Part shown: in pieces, positions 36,518 to 47,964 of the stretch
Numbering within the stretch: position 1 is the stretch's first letter
Layout: the number at the start of each line of letters is the position of its first letter
NCBI RefSeq assembly: GCF_900747795.2
Contig: NC_041396.2
Coordinates: 38,278,674-38,342,673, forward strand
Length of the DNA: 64,000 bases
Reading direction: 5' to 3'
Source: Erpetoichthys calabaricus
Lineage: Eukaryota; Chordata; Cladistia; Polypteriformes; Polypteridae
Notes under the pieces: model-generated
The model's input: the letters and a program-made list of their open reading frames with translations, nothing else
What the model was told of the DNA's origin: nothing
Database searches by the model: none
Translations under genes and position numbers: made by a program

Positions 36518-37790
36518 TGGTGTGAAAAACTATTTGCCCCCTTCCTGATTTCTTATTCTTTTGCATGTTTGTCACACAAAATGTTTCTGATCATCAAACA
36601 CATTTAACCATTAGTCAAATATAACACAAGTAAACACAAAATGCAGTTTGTAAATGGTGGTTTTTATTATTTAGGGAGAAAAAAAAATCCAAACCTACAA
36701 TGGCCCTGTGTGAAAAAGTAATTGCCCCCTGAACCTAATAACTGGTTGGGCCACCCTTAGCAGCAATAACTGCAATCAAGCGTTTGCGATAACTTGCAAT
36801 GAGTCTTTTACAGCGCTCTGGAGGAATTTTGGCCCACTCACCTTTGCAAAATTGTTGTAATTCAGCTTTATTTGAGGGTTTTCTAGCATGAACCGCCTTT
36901 TTAAGGTCATGCCATAGCATCTCAATTGGATTCAGGTCAGGACTTTGACTAGGCCACTCCAAAGTCTTCATTTTGTTTTTCTTCAGCCATTCAGAGGTGG
37001 ATTTGCTGGTGTGTTTTGGGTCATTGTCCTGTTGCAGCACCCAAGATCGCTTCAGCTTGAGTTGACGAACAGATGGCCGGACATTCTCCTTCAGGATTTT
37101 TTGGTAGACAGTAGAATTCATGGTTCCATCTATCACAGCAAGCCTTCCAGGTCCTGAAGCAGCAAAACAACCCCAGACCATCACACTACCACCACCATAT
37201 TTTACTGTTGGTATGATGTTCTTTTTCTGAAATGCTGTGTTCCTTTTACGCCAGATGTAACGGGACATTTGCCTTCCAAAAAGTTCAACTTTTGACTCAT
37301 CAGTCCACAAGGTATTTTCCCAAAAGTCTTGGCAATCATTGAGATGTTTCTTAGCAAAATTGAGACGAGCCCTAATGTTCTTTTTGCTTAACAGTGGTTT
37401 GCGTCTTGGACATCTGCCATGCAGGCCGTTTTTGCCCAGTCTCTTTCTTATGGTGGAGTCGTGAACACTGACCTTAATTGAGGCAAGTGAGGCCTGCAGT
37501 TCTTTAGACGTTGTCCTGGGGTCTTTTGTGACCTCTCGGATGAGTCGTCTCTGCGCTCTTGGGTTATTTTTTAACAAGGGGGCAATTACTTTTTCACACA
37601 GGGCCATGTAGGTTTGGATTTTTTTTCTCCCTAAATAATAAACACCATCATTTAAAAACTGCATTTTGTGTTTACTTGTGTTATATTTGACTAATGGTTA
37701 AATGTGTTTGATGATCAGAAACATTTTGTGTGACAAACATGCAAAAGAATAAGAAATCAGGAAGGGGGCAAATAGTTTTTCACACCACTG
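36515..37790 (-). mobile_element. Tc1-like DNA transposon, young copy
   Basis: A 1276-bp element between TA repeats with terminal inverted repeats of about 212 bp (36515-36729 and 37579-37790) that differ by only about three substitutions and two short indels. The 309-codon minus-strand frame is uninterrupted and has the Tc1 catalytic core: TDES (first D), QQDNDPKHTS (second D) and SPDLNPIEMLW (E), a DD34E spacing. From about residue 27 it enters the middle of a Tc1 transposase (NPRAQRRLIREVTKDPRTTS); the first ~27 codons are inverted-repeat sequence and the usual N-terminal paired-type DNA-binding domain of some 65 residues is absent. It is therefore probably an internally deleted copy. Confidence 0.9.
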
Positions 37791-37825
37791 TATATATATG
37801 TATATATATATATATATATACACAC

Positions 37826-38371
37826 AAAGGGAGAAGATAAGTCACATTATCTTAAAACGATTTTTTTATTCTTAAGATTCTTACTCCTACCAGTAGTCAT
37901 CATCACAGGAAAATGATTAGATATACAGGAATCAAAGGCAATATATAGCAAATGAGGAAGGTGGGTAGTTGGGTTTGGGGGGGGGGGGGGTTGTGAAATA
38001 ATAAGGGTGTTGGTCATAAAGTCTTATTTAATATGTGGATGTTCTTCTTTTTAAGTGCCAGAGAGCTGGCTGAATCATAGTTTTCAAACAAAAACACCAT
38101 CAACAGACACTTGGTGATGACCCCAGCATATCCAGGTTTAAAAAGAAGAACATCCATATTTTAAATAAGACTTTATAACCAACACCCTCCAAACCCCACT
38201 TTACTATTCCACTCCCCTTACACCCACCTATCCTCCTCCTTCCTCATTTGCTATATATTGTCTTTGATTCTTGCAGGTCTAATCATTTTCCACTAATGAC
38301 GACTCCTGGTAGGAGTTGAAAGCTTGGGAATAAAAAACTGTTTTTAAATACATGACTCATCTTCTCCCTTT
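37826..38371. mobile_element. Foldback element with ~230-bp inverted arms
   Basis: Arms 37826-38054 and 38138-38371 are inverted copies (AAAGGGAGAAGATAAGTCAC against GTGACTCATCTTCTCCCTTT-like; GCAAATGAGGAAGG against CCTTCCTCATTTGC; GATGTTCTTCTTTTTAA against TTAAAAAGAAGAACATC) around an 83-bp centre. There is no open frame. Each arm carries a GACTCCTGGTAGGAGTTG-type hairpin followed by GAAAGC (clear in the right arm, 38301-38322). The family is unknown to me. Confidence 0.75.
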
Positions 38372-38499
38372 TTGGATTTCTAGCTACAAAGTTGGAAACC
38401 GTATCACAGATCTTCGCTTAATAACATGAGCTAAGTTTAGGTTTTCCCGATCTACTCACCTGATAGGTCACCTACCATTAAAATTTTCTCCTTTGTCCA

Positions 38500-39020
38500 C
38501 ATTTTAGGGACCGTCTCAAAGTTCAAAGACCCAATTTCACATGCAAAGAATCCTTCCTAGAAAGAAATGGTTATTTGTGAAGTAAAGTTCCACAAAGAAC
38601 CACACGACCCAATAAAATCCATCCATCCATCCATTTTCCAACCCGCTGAATCCGAGCACAGGGTCACAGGGGTCTGCTGGAGCCAATTCCAGCCAACACA
38701 GGGCACAAGGCAGGAACCAATCCTGGGCAGGGTGCCAACCCACCGCAGGACACACACAAACACACCCACACACCAAGCACACACTAGGGCCAATTTAGAA
38801 TCGCCAATCCACCTAACCTGCATGTCTTTGGACTGTGGGAGGAAACCGGAGCACCCAGAAGAAACCCACACATACACGGGGAGAACATGCAAACTCCACA
38901 CAGGGAGTACACGGGAAGCGAACCCAGGTCCCCCAACTGCGAGACAGCAGCGCTACCCACTGCGCCACCGTGCCGCCCACCCAATAAAATGGCAATAAAA
39001 AAACATCATTTTTAAGAGTG
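38500..39020. mobile_element. MITE, CACTCTTAAAAAT family, copy C, split by a SINE
   Basis: Right end CATTTTTAAGAGTG at 39008-39021 and TTCACATGCAAAGAATCCTT, AGTTCCACAAAGAACC on the left match the nested copies at 39.9-40.8 kb. A full SINE sits inside between two ACCCAATAAAAT copies. The left terminus is degraded. Confidence 0.6.
38619..38978 (-). mobile_element. V-SINE-like SINE, full length
   Basis: Complete from the tRNA-like head (GGCACGGTGGCGCAGTGGGT on minus) to the GGAT tail. It is flanked by ACCCAATAAAAT at 38607-38618 and 38979-38990, a perfect 12-bp duplication. Confidence 0.93.
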
Positions 39021-39039
39021 TACAACAAAGCTACACCTG

Positions 39040-39350
39040 ATCACACCATTATTTTCAAACCTGCTTAATCCAGTTCAGGGCTGGACTTGCAGGAGGCCAG
39101 AGTCTGTCCAGTGCAATTAAGACATTTGCCAGCTCTGTTTGCCAACACAGCCCTGCCCATGGCAGGGATCACTCATGTATGAACCCACATTCACAATCGC
39201 AGAGGGCAGTTTAGAATTGACAATCAATCGTATTCGTACATGTGTGACTGGGATGAGAGGGGAAAACTGGTACACCCGGAGGAGAAAATCTGACATTCAG
39301 ACAAGAAGAACAAGCCAATGCAGCATAGGGAACCGGGTTCCGTGATCCAG
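39040..39350 (-). mobile_element. Old SINE copy
   Basis: CTGCTTAATCCAGTTCAGGG, TAGAATTGACAATCAATC and GAACCGGGTTCCGTGATCC follow the SINE order on the minus strand with much divergence. Confidence 0.55.
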
Positions 39351-39814
39351 AAGTGGTAAATCCTCACACACAAACACATACATTAATATTTACTATCAGA
39401 TTACACCAAGACCCCTAACACACTCTGAAGGGACACTTAAATGATACAGTAGTCAATTTCAGACTGTAGATTAATTCTAAAGAAATATTTGTTCAGATTA
39501 ATAGGTTTACTGCCTGAAAGTTTGCATTTACATAGTGCAAAGGAGGATACTCTCAGTAAATGGTCTATGGAGTGTCAGAGACACTTTACTACGAGAACTT
39601 CTTACTTCATCTCTTACACCTCCATACCGCCAGACCACATACAGTAACCCATCCATCCACCAAGAGCAAAAAGGTGCCAGACACTCCATTTTTCCTGGGC
39701 TCACTGCCTCAATCAAGTGCAGGTGAAAATGTAAACAATTAAAAGTTGTATCAACCTAAAAGTCAGAATACTAAGTAATTAATAACATAACTCAAACAAA
39801 CACAGTGTTCTCTA

Positions 39815-39931
39815 AAACAAGGAGCCCGGGGTTCTCGTTCCCTGAGTATGCATGTTCTCTGTGTGTCTGTGGGTTCCCTCCCAGTCTAAAGACATGCAGC
39901 TTAGGTGGACTGAAGATTCTAAATTGTCAAT
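39815..39931 (+). mobile_element. Old SINE fragment cut by a MITE
   Basis: GCATGTTCTCTGTGTGTCTG, AAAGACATGCAGCTTAGGTG and GATTCTAAATTG are SINE body; the sequence stops where the MITE at 39932 begins. Confidence 0.65.
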
Positions 39932-40807
39932 ATGCTCTCAAAAATACAGGTTCTTTAATCTGTTAGTGTCCTGCTATGTAAACTTCCAAATATTAAAAAT
40001 TTGTGTTTTTTCTACATGTTGTTTAATTTTTCAAAGAATGAACTTCACATGCAAAAAAATGCTTCCCAGATTGAAATGTCAAGAAGTTCCGAGGTACCAT
40101 ACAACCCAGTAAAGAACCATAAAATGCTATTAAGAAAAAGCAGACTTAGGCTGTGTTATTGTTTGCAGCAAGAGTCCTTTTAAAATAATGAGCCATTGGT
40201 ATGTCACAAATCTGTTTCTACCGTATCTATTCATGGCTATTTACTGCACACTCTCAAAAATACTGCTTCTTTAATGGCATTTTATTGGTTCTTTACGCGG
40301 TTGTATATGGTTCCTCATAGAACTATTGCTTGGGAAAGAATCATTTTATTCTGGGAAGGGTTCTTTTTTTTTGGTTTGATAAACCTGTATAATATGGAGA
40401 AATGAAAAAAAATGTATGGTATGGTACCTATCAGGACACTGATAAATTAAGAAAACCTGAACTTAGCCCATGTAGATACAATTCTTTTAAAATCATGACT
40501 TATTGGTATTTCATAAATCTGTTACCATCTATTCATGGTTATTTACTGTATTAATTGTTATGAATCTAAATAAATAACAATTATTTCTGAAACATTCATG
40601 TGGATAGGCCCTTGGGAACAAAAAGTGGCTTACCTATGGCATCTCTCTGAAAAACACTCTGGAACTTCTATTTTTAAGTGTATGAAGCAAATTATGGATC
40701 TAAATAAATATATATTTTTTCCTGAGCCTTCACATGGATTGGTCTTCTCATGGAAAACAAAACAGCCATATGACATCACTCTAAAGAACCACTCTGGCAT
40801 CTTCATT
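39932..40807. mobile_element. MITE, CACTCTTAAAAAT family, copies D1 and D2 (nested)
   Basis: The outer copy starts CTCTCAAAAATACAGGTTCT at 39933 and ends CATTTTTAAGTG at 40805. An inner copy lies at about 40251-40677 (CACTCTCAAAAATACTGCTT to CTATTTTTAAGTG). Both keep the same internal block (GGTATGTCACAAATCTGTTT at 40199; GGTATTTCATAAATCTGTTA at 40505). So one member of the family inserted into another. Confidence 0.6.
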
Positions 40808-40812
40808 TTTAA

Positions 40813-41219
40813 GTGTTATATGGATTGGAGAGGGTGACACTGACCAGAAAGCAGGAGGCAGAGCCAGAGGTGGCAGAGTTAAAGATGCTAAGATTTGCAT
40901 TGGGTGTGACAAGGATGGACAGCATTAGAAATGAGGACATTAGAGGGTCAGCTCAGGTTGGACAGTTTGGACAGAGAGGCGAGATGGCATTAGTTTGGAC
41001 ATGTGCAGAGGAGAGATGCTGAGTATAATGGGAAAAGGATGCTAAGGATAGAGCTGCCAGGGAAGAGGAAAAGAGGAAGGCTTAAGAGAAAGTTTATGGA
41101 TGTGGTGACAGAGGACATGCAGGTGATGGGGGTGAGAGAGCAAGATGTAGAGGACAGAAAGATATGGAAGAAGATGATCTGCTGTGGCAACGCCTAATGG
41201 GAGCAGGCCAAAGAAGAAG
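40813..41219 (+). mobile_element. RTE-clade LINE 3' end
   Basis: It encodes MLYGLERVTLTRKQEAEPEV and AELKMLRFALGVTRMDSIRN, then RIELPGKRKRGRLKRKFMDV and ends in AAAGAAGAAGA. Frame breaks near 40980 make it non-functional. It abuts the MITE end at 40807 with no spacer. Confidence 0.85.
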
Positions 41220-41224
41220 ATGTG

Positions 41225-41345
41225 TGTGTGCGCACTTGTTCACCCTGTGATAGAGTGCCACCTTGTCCTGGGATAGCGCACAACGCTTGCTGTGACAGAT
41301 TGACCTTACTCAGGGTGAAGCAGGTTTGGAAGATGAGTGACATCC
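41225..41345 (+). mobile_element. Old SINE 3' end
   Basis: CACCCTGTGATAGAGTGCCA, TTGTCCTGGGATAGC and GCAGGTTTGGAAGATGAGTG resemble the SINE 3' body. Confidence 0.45.
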
Positions 41346-41683
41346 TAAACTAGTTAGATTAACCTTCTCCTGCTTCTTTTCAGTGCAGATCTGCACTTCT
41401 CGTGCATTTATTTATACAGGTACCCACCATCCTGGTGTTTTCGAATACAGAATTCAATAGTTCTTCGGGGGATTGATAAATGACGCGCTGGTTTGGTTAA
41501 TCGGCTCATCCGAGTCTACCTGCACACCTCCAGAGCTCTGCGCCGTTAAGGAGATTGGTGTTTTATATTATATGTCAGTAATGTTACGCGGTACGGCCGG
41601 TTACTCTATGGTTAAGATGTGGGTTGTGGGAGGGTTATCGGAATCAAACAATGACGACTGTCGAGAAAACCAAGTGACAAAAA

Positions 41684-42263
41684 GGCCCAGTCCACACGGG
41701 CTCTGAGCGATCTAGGCATTTAAGATGCATTTTGTTGTGGCGCTTAATTGACTTCAACATAATGTTACTTTCGCATTCGTTTGCATCTGGTAAACACCAA
41801 TCTGCAGCCCAGATTGTACGTTTGTGTGTTTACCTGTGGGGGGCTACGGAAGCGTATTAGGGTCACAGCGAAAAAATATGGAAACAAAGAAGAAAAAAAG
41901 TATATATCGAGGGGCAGTTATGAGGCAGTCCAGAATATTTTTAGCCAATTGAGGTTCATCCTTCATTGGAGTCGCGAAATATGGAAACAACTTAACACCG
42001 ACCTTCTTGTGTTAAAAATCCTCCTGATACAGCAAGGTAGGTAGAAAAACACCAATACTGGGTTCACCCTCTGACCGCACAGCGTATGAAGAAAGGAAGC
42101 TTTAGTGTAGTCTATGAAGAAGTGCGACGATTTCCGCATAAGCCCGTGTGGACGGTCCGATTCGATGCAATGAACAGAAAAACGCTCGGCATTCAATCCG
42201 CGCTAACCTGACGCTACAGATGGCAGAAAAACGCTCAGCTCAGAAGTCCGTGTGGACAGGGCC
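41684..42263. mobile_element. hAT-like MITE with GGCCCAGTCCACACGG ends
   Basis: Termini GGCCCAGTCCACACGG (41684-41699) and CCGTGTGGACAGGGCC (42248-42263) are near-perfect inverted repeats. A second inner terminus-like motif, CCCGTGTGGACGGTCC, lies at 42143-42158. No 8-bp duplication could be confirmed. Confidence 0.55.
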
Positions 42264-42499
42264 ATACATGCAATCCAACTGGCTGAATCGCGGAGATGCG
42301 GTGGTCGGCGTCGGCTCTAAATCGGCTGAGAGTATGCGTGAGGTTGGTTATGTGTGCGGCTCAGTGTGAGCATAAGTTGGCCAATTTTAGACTGTTCATA
42401 AGAAAAGTAATGATTTACTTCATGAATGAGGTAGAAGCATGATTAATTTCGCCAAATATTTAATGCATTTAAAAGTGTGCGTCATTTTAAATGTTCAAG

Positions 42500-42562
42500 T
42501 CTAAATATTCAACAAAACCCAGCAGAATGCCATAAAAGAACCTTTACTTTTAAGAGTGTTGT
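42500..42562. mobile_element. MITE end, CACTCTTAAAAAT family, copy E
   Basis: CCATAAAAGAACCTTTACTT followed by TTAAGAGTG is one terminus of the family; the other end was not identified. Confidence 0.45.
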
Positions 42563-43420
42563 CTTGCTATACAAGTTCGTATACTAATATACATATGCAA
42601 AACTGAATTTAAAAAATACTAGTTAAAACAAGACGAAATCATCAGGGGCTATGCGCAATAGATCAGAGGCTTAGGCCTCTGAAGCCAACTTTTCCCCCAA
42701 AATGCCAGGGTGTGTGATGTACTCGTAGTCCCATTCAGTTGTTGCTTGTTGTATGGACTTATCTTGCTTAATTGACACTCTAAAAAATTCCTTTCTTTAA
42801 GTGCAACAATATAGTTTCGATACAAAGGTGATTTCTTACGCATAGTTTCTATACAGGAAAAAGGAAAAACACAAAAAAAACACCAAGGGTTTTTTTTTTT
42901 TTTCGTTCTCAGCTAATTGCATCAACCTTAAAATTTCCTTGAAGTCCGGTATGAGTTACTACATATTGACACTCAATAGTCGGAAGGAGCGCAAGGGAAA
43001 GGCGTGGAAATCCCAGGAGGCAGCTGGTACACCTGTCTTGTGACAGTTACAGCCGGACAGAAGTCATTATCAGAAAATTAAAACCTCGAACACCGTCACA
43101 AAACCAGCCGCCGTTTCATCCCACCCCGTATTGTTGTTAAGTGGCTTTGCTTTCGTTCTTCACTGCACATTCCAACCAGTTCAATTATATCAAAGAACAC
43201 TCGGGGAGTGTTTGCGTGTCAGCCCATTTGAAAGACATAATACATACATCACATCGAGCATGGGACTCGCCCTTTTTTCTTACACTGTATGGATTTGAAT
43301 AACCAATTCACCTGAAAAAAATCCGCAAACAATGTGAAAAATATAGTTTATATACCTACCAGTAAAACAGCCTTAATGATACCTAACATCACTTTAACAA
43401 TGTAATTTTGGTGTTTGTAT

Positions 43421-44614
43421 ACACTTACTGGGAATATTATTAGGAACACCTGTACACCTGCTTATCCATACACTTATCTAAGAAGCCAATCATGTAGTAG
43501 GAGAACAGTGGATAAAATCATGCAAATCCAGGTCAGGAGCTTCAGTTGATGTTCACTTCAGACACTTGAATGTGATCTTAGTGATTTCGACGGTGGCATC
43601 ATTATTAGCACCTAACAGGCTGGTTGGAGTATTTCTGTATCTGCCAATCTCATGGAATTTTCATGTACAAAAGTCTTTAGAGTTTACTCAAAATTATGCG
43701 AAAAACAAAAGATATCCAGTGGGTGCCAGTTCTGTGCACAGAAATGCCTTGTTAATGACAGAGAGGAGAGGGAGAATGGTTTGACATTTTTGAGTTGACA
43801 GAAAGGCCATGGTAACTTAGATAACCATAATATATGACTGTGGTGTGCAGATGAAACATCTCAAAGTGCACAACACATCAAACCTTGAGGTGAATGGACT
43901 ACAACAGAAAAAGACGTCTTTGAGTCCCACAGAAAGCTGAGGTTGCAGTGGGTATAGGCTCACCAAAACTGAACAGCTCAAGACTGGAAAAACGTAGCCT
44001 GGTCTTATGAATCATAACTTCTGCTGAGGCACACAGGTGGTAGGGTCAGAATTTGGCACCAACAGTATGAAGCAATTCACCAGGCTGCCGTTGTGTCCTC
44101 AGTCCAGGCTGTGGTGATGTATTGGTGTGTGGGATGTTTTCTTGGCACACATTGGGCCCTTTAATACCAACAAATCATTGCTTGAATGCCATGGCATATC
44201 TGAGTATTGGTGCTGACCATGTGTATCCCTTCATGGCCACAATTTAATCATCCTTTAATTGCCACTTCCAGCTTGATAATACATTATGTCATATTGCAAA
44301 CAATTTCCCAAACTGGTTTCACGAACATGGCAATGAGATCAGTGTTCTTCAGTGGCTTTCTCACTCACTGGATCTGAATGCAGTAGGACCCCTATGGGAT
44401 GTCATAGAACAGGGGATTCACTGCATAAATGTGCAGCTATAAAAATCTACAGAAATTCCATGATGCAATCATGTTAACATGGGCAAGAATCTCAAAGGAA
44501 TGTTTCCAACATCTTTTGGAATCCATGCCATGAAGAACAGAGGCTGTTATTACAGCAAAAGGAAGCCCTGCCTAGCATTAGTTTAGTGGTCCTAAGAATT
44601 TGCTCAGTGAGTGG
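43421..44614 (+). mobile_element. Tc1-like DNA transposon fossil, full length
   Basis: Bounded by CACTTACTGGGAATATTATT and its inverse TTTGCTCAGTGAGTG next to TA. The plus strand follows a common fish Tc1 transposase: GATCTTAGTGATTTCGACGG start region, ACTGGAAAAACGTAGCCTGG (ENVAWSDES region), TCCAGCTTGATAATACATTA (second catalytic D) and CTCACTGGATCTGAATGCAG (SPDLNP-like). Many stops and small deletions make it inactive. Confidence 0.85.
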
Positions 44615-46760
44615 ATATTCACGTATAGCAGGACATATTGTACCAGTGGTGTTGTTGGAGGGGGCATTCGAGGCTTTAGACCCTGATCTTTGGCATCCAA
44701 ACCCTAATCTTGATCTTGGGCAGCTCCATATTTCCCACTTACGTAAAAATCAGACAGGGGGATAAATGCATGATATCTGCTACAACAAATGACATTCCTG
44801 TACTGTACATCCAGAGACCATCTTAACTCAGTTTTGAGTCGTGGAGACCTAGAGCCTATCCTCAGACTCACACAATGCCAGTACATTTTAGGAGTAAAAC
44901 CACATGATGTGATTCATTTGAGCTCAGCCATCTTCAACTTTATTTCTGATGTTTCAGGCTTGATATTCTTGCTCTGTAATATAATTGACTTCTATTACAC
45001 AGATAGGCTGGTGGTTGAAAGGCATTTGTGGAGAGCACTTTGGAGAAGCATAGCATGGCTTTGGGAGGAATTACATTATAAGTTGGGGGTTTGTTCTCTG
45101 TGATTGCCTAACTGAATTTTCATTACCAAAATAATTTTGAGGGGGACTTGAATCAGTAACTCTATGACAATGGCCTGTGATTCACAGTCATATGCTTTTA
45201 TTTAACCACCCTAAAATTTAAATATATGAAGAATATGAACTTTTGCACTAGGAGTCCTTATAGGTTAAGTCTCCAGAAGAGATTGGACCTGCAGTCCAAT
45301 GTTTTACAATCCAATGTGTTCCTCACTGAAGAACCACATAGGCTACCATAGGTTGCCATAAAATAAGAAACATACACATTCTGAAAATCTGTTTGATTTC
45401 TCTTAATCAACATTATTTATTTTGCAATTTATAACATACAGTATGTCACAAAGATGACAAAAAGACATCAAAGGTTTGGGGCAGCCACCCATGTATTATG
45501 CCCTGGCTGCAAAAGGTTGAATTGTAAGAAGGTGTTTAAAGTTCAGAGTCCAATACAGAACTGACTTCGACAGTAAAAGATGGTGTCTTTATTTGCCAGC
45601 ACCGGAAGTGACATCATCAGGTTTGCCAGAACCCGGAAGTGACATCATCAGAGGCCCCAGAACAGGGATTTCCAGAGAATGGTCTGCAAGGGATTTAGAA
45701 AGACAGTGCACCCCGCCACCAACTGGTTGTGTGTGGAGTTACTATTATTTAGGCCCTTAGCTGTCTCCTACTTGCATGTGTGTGACAAGTTAAACAGTGC
45801 TTCTTCGGAGTAGTAGTTAAATGTGCTTCAAAACAAGCATGGTACATATGACCAAGGTTGGTCATATTGATAGTTTTCGTGTCCATTGTGCCTTTGACCA
45901 AGAGGTCAGACACTGATAATCATTAAAAGTAAATAATCAGGAAGGGTCTGATCATGATGGTGACTTGGGGCCACTTAGTGCTTATACTTGACACATCCAT
46001 GCTTAGTGCGAGGGCTGTGCAGCGAAAATGAAGTCAGACATGGCCCCATGCTCACTCTCTCAGTGTTTTCAGAGCTCTAGAGGTCTGTAGTTGGCACTTG
46101 TTAGAGTCAACTCCACCTGCACCACCCATTGGAGTCAACTCTATTTACTCGGAGCTCCAGGCTGCATAAATATACAGTATATACTTGAACTACATAGTAA
46201 TGCAGATGTGGCACCCATGAATCCATAATGGTGAATTTCATAGAGAGGCTGGTTATGTGGGTGCCAGAATGATGAACGAAGGGCAGAATATGAAGCAACA
46301 GGTCATCAAACGCAAGGAAGACATACAAAAACATTTGAAATGCATCTGCTCATGATGTAGATCCCTCACTCAAGAGAATATTACATTCACTCTTCACTGT
46401 TTTTGGTCAATCCACCTTCTCCTTTTCTCCTCTTAAAGTCAGTAATAGCAGGCACAACTCTTCTCTATCATCAGTCGCAAATCCTGTGTTGTGACATTGT
46501 TAGCTTTGCAATGTCGACCAAACACTGTCACTTACTGACCAGGAGAATATCAATGTGCCGATCAAACAGGCTAAAACAAGTATTAATGCGTTTTGGTCGC
46601 TCACCATGTGTGCGCAGGCTTCACATGCAAAGTATAAACCATTGTCAGAAAGTCCTGACAACTTCTTTTTCACATCTGCAAGTGAGATTGATGGAACAGG
46701 ATCATTAGCTTTCATGTAGCCAGGCAAGGTGACACCATCATCAACACCTCTGCTCACACC
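44615..46760. other. Intergenic, mostly unrecognised
   Basis: No supported coding exon. It contains a short tandem duplication at 45599-45660, listed separately. The open frame on minus at 46500-46817 partly overlaps LINE sequence and shows no known domain. Confidence 0.4.
45599..45660 (+). repeat. Two tandem 31-bp units with ETS/CRE-like motif
   Basis: CCGGAAGTGACATCATCAGG and CCGGAAGTGACATCATCAGA occur 33 bp apart, each followed by a GCC..AGAA stretch. CCGGAAGTGACATCA joins an ETS core to a CRE-like half site. Whether it is active or just part of an old repeat is not known. Confidence 0.6.
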
Positions 46761-46761
46761 T

Positions 46762-47120
46762 GCTAGGTTGGGGAGCATATACTGGTACAGCACGTTGCCG
46801 CACCCTCCACGTGACAAAACAACTCAGGATCCCAGTTGGCAACCCCACAGGCAGACACACAGTCTATTCCCACCCTCTGGAAATGACCATATATCTGCTG
46901 CAGCCAGCTGTTACACGGGTGTCGCCTTGGCTTGGTCCAGCTGCTCGGGTCCTCAGCAATGAGGATCTTGAGAGCCGGATCACCCTCGGGGAATTGCACC
47001 ACATGACCCTAGTGCCATAACTGACGCTCCCTCACAATACAGGTAATGTGCCTCATGCGGGACTCCATGAGCAATCACTCGTTCAACACAAAGTCAAACC
47101 AGCAGTACCTAAGGATTCTC
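46762..47120 (-). mobile_element. LINE 3' end (family unresolved)
   Basis: The minus strand gives MRERQLWH-like, VVQFPEGDPALKILIAEDPS, SWTKPRRHPCNSWLQQIYGH and GVANWDPELFCHVEGAATCC, a tail seen after many LINE reverse transcriptases. The end lies near CCCCAACCTAGC on minus. A ~60-bp relative is at 9.6 kb. Confidence 0.7.
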
Positions 47121-47964
47121 TGAAAAGACAACCACTAGGAATAAGATGAAAATCCAGTGAATCAAGATCACTGGAGTAAAGACCATTTACACCATAGGCC
47201 TTCACAGAGCCTGTATTAAAGATTTGTGGAGCCACGACAAATAGCCCGGTAAAGAATTGAACAATGGACCAACAACTCACAGAAGTTGAACTCCATATAC
47301 TGCAAATATTAATTACGATTACTACTAACTGCTTGTTGTCATTGGCTGCAAATGAACTGGTTTCAAGACTGACCAGTTATCTTTAGGGAAGTTCTAATGA
47401 CAATGAGCTTCAAAAAGGAAGAAAATGCATATAATGCTGTAATTTGGACAATATTCTCAAATGGACCACCTTGAAGACAGTGAGTGGTAAAGAATCCAGA
47501 AGTATGATGTCCATTTCAAAGTGGTACAGAATCCTGGGGTAGGTAACACAGGTATGTGTTATTACATATACGGATCATCTTCAGGGGCCAGTGGTGGTAA
47601 GTTATACTACCATGGACCAAGAGGAGGCATTGTTACTAACCGTCCTTTCTCCTCCACCAGTAGCACCCCAGCAAATAAGCCTTTCTGTGGAGACCGGAGA
47701 AGGACCCTTCTACTCTGGACCTCATAAAAAAAAAGGTACGTACCCAGAGAGCAAGGTTTCATTTTGGACCCAGACTGCAAACTAAAAGGAGCTCCCAAAC
47801 TGTCTGAAGCTTTTTGTCTAAATTTGTGGCTACTGTGGGGCAGGATTGGCTGATTTTTTGTTGGTCATTGTACTTGACCCCTAAAGTTTATTTTTTATTT
47901 TCATTAAATGGCGTTGCCAGGCTGGCTCGCCAACATTTATTGTGGGCTCCACGACTCTTTCTTT

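Noticed and set aside
38301-38322. Hammerhead ribozyme
   Set aside because: The core and one hairpin resemble it, but the flanking stems and cleavage site were not found; kept only as a hypothesis.
46500-46817. 105-codon minus-strand frame as a gene
   Set aside because: Part overlaps the LINE end at 46762-47120 and the rest has no domain, splice context or start signal.
47521-47785. Overlapping frames rich in G, S and T as an exon
   Set aside because: No recognisable family, and flanking splice sites are not convincing; could be an unrecognised repeat.
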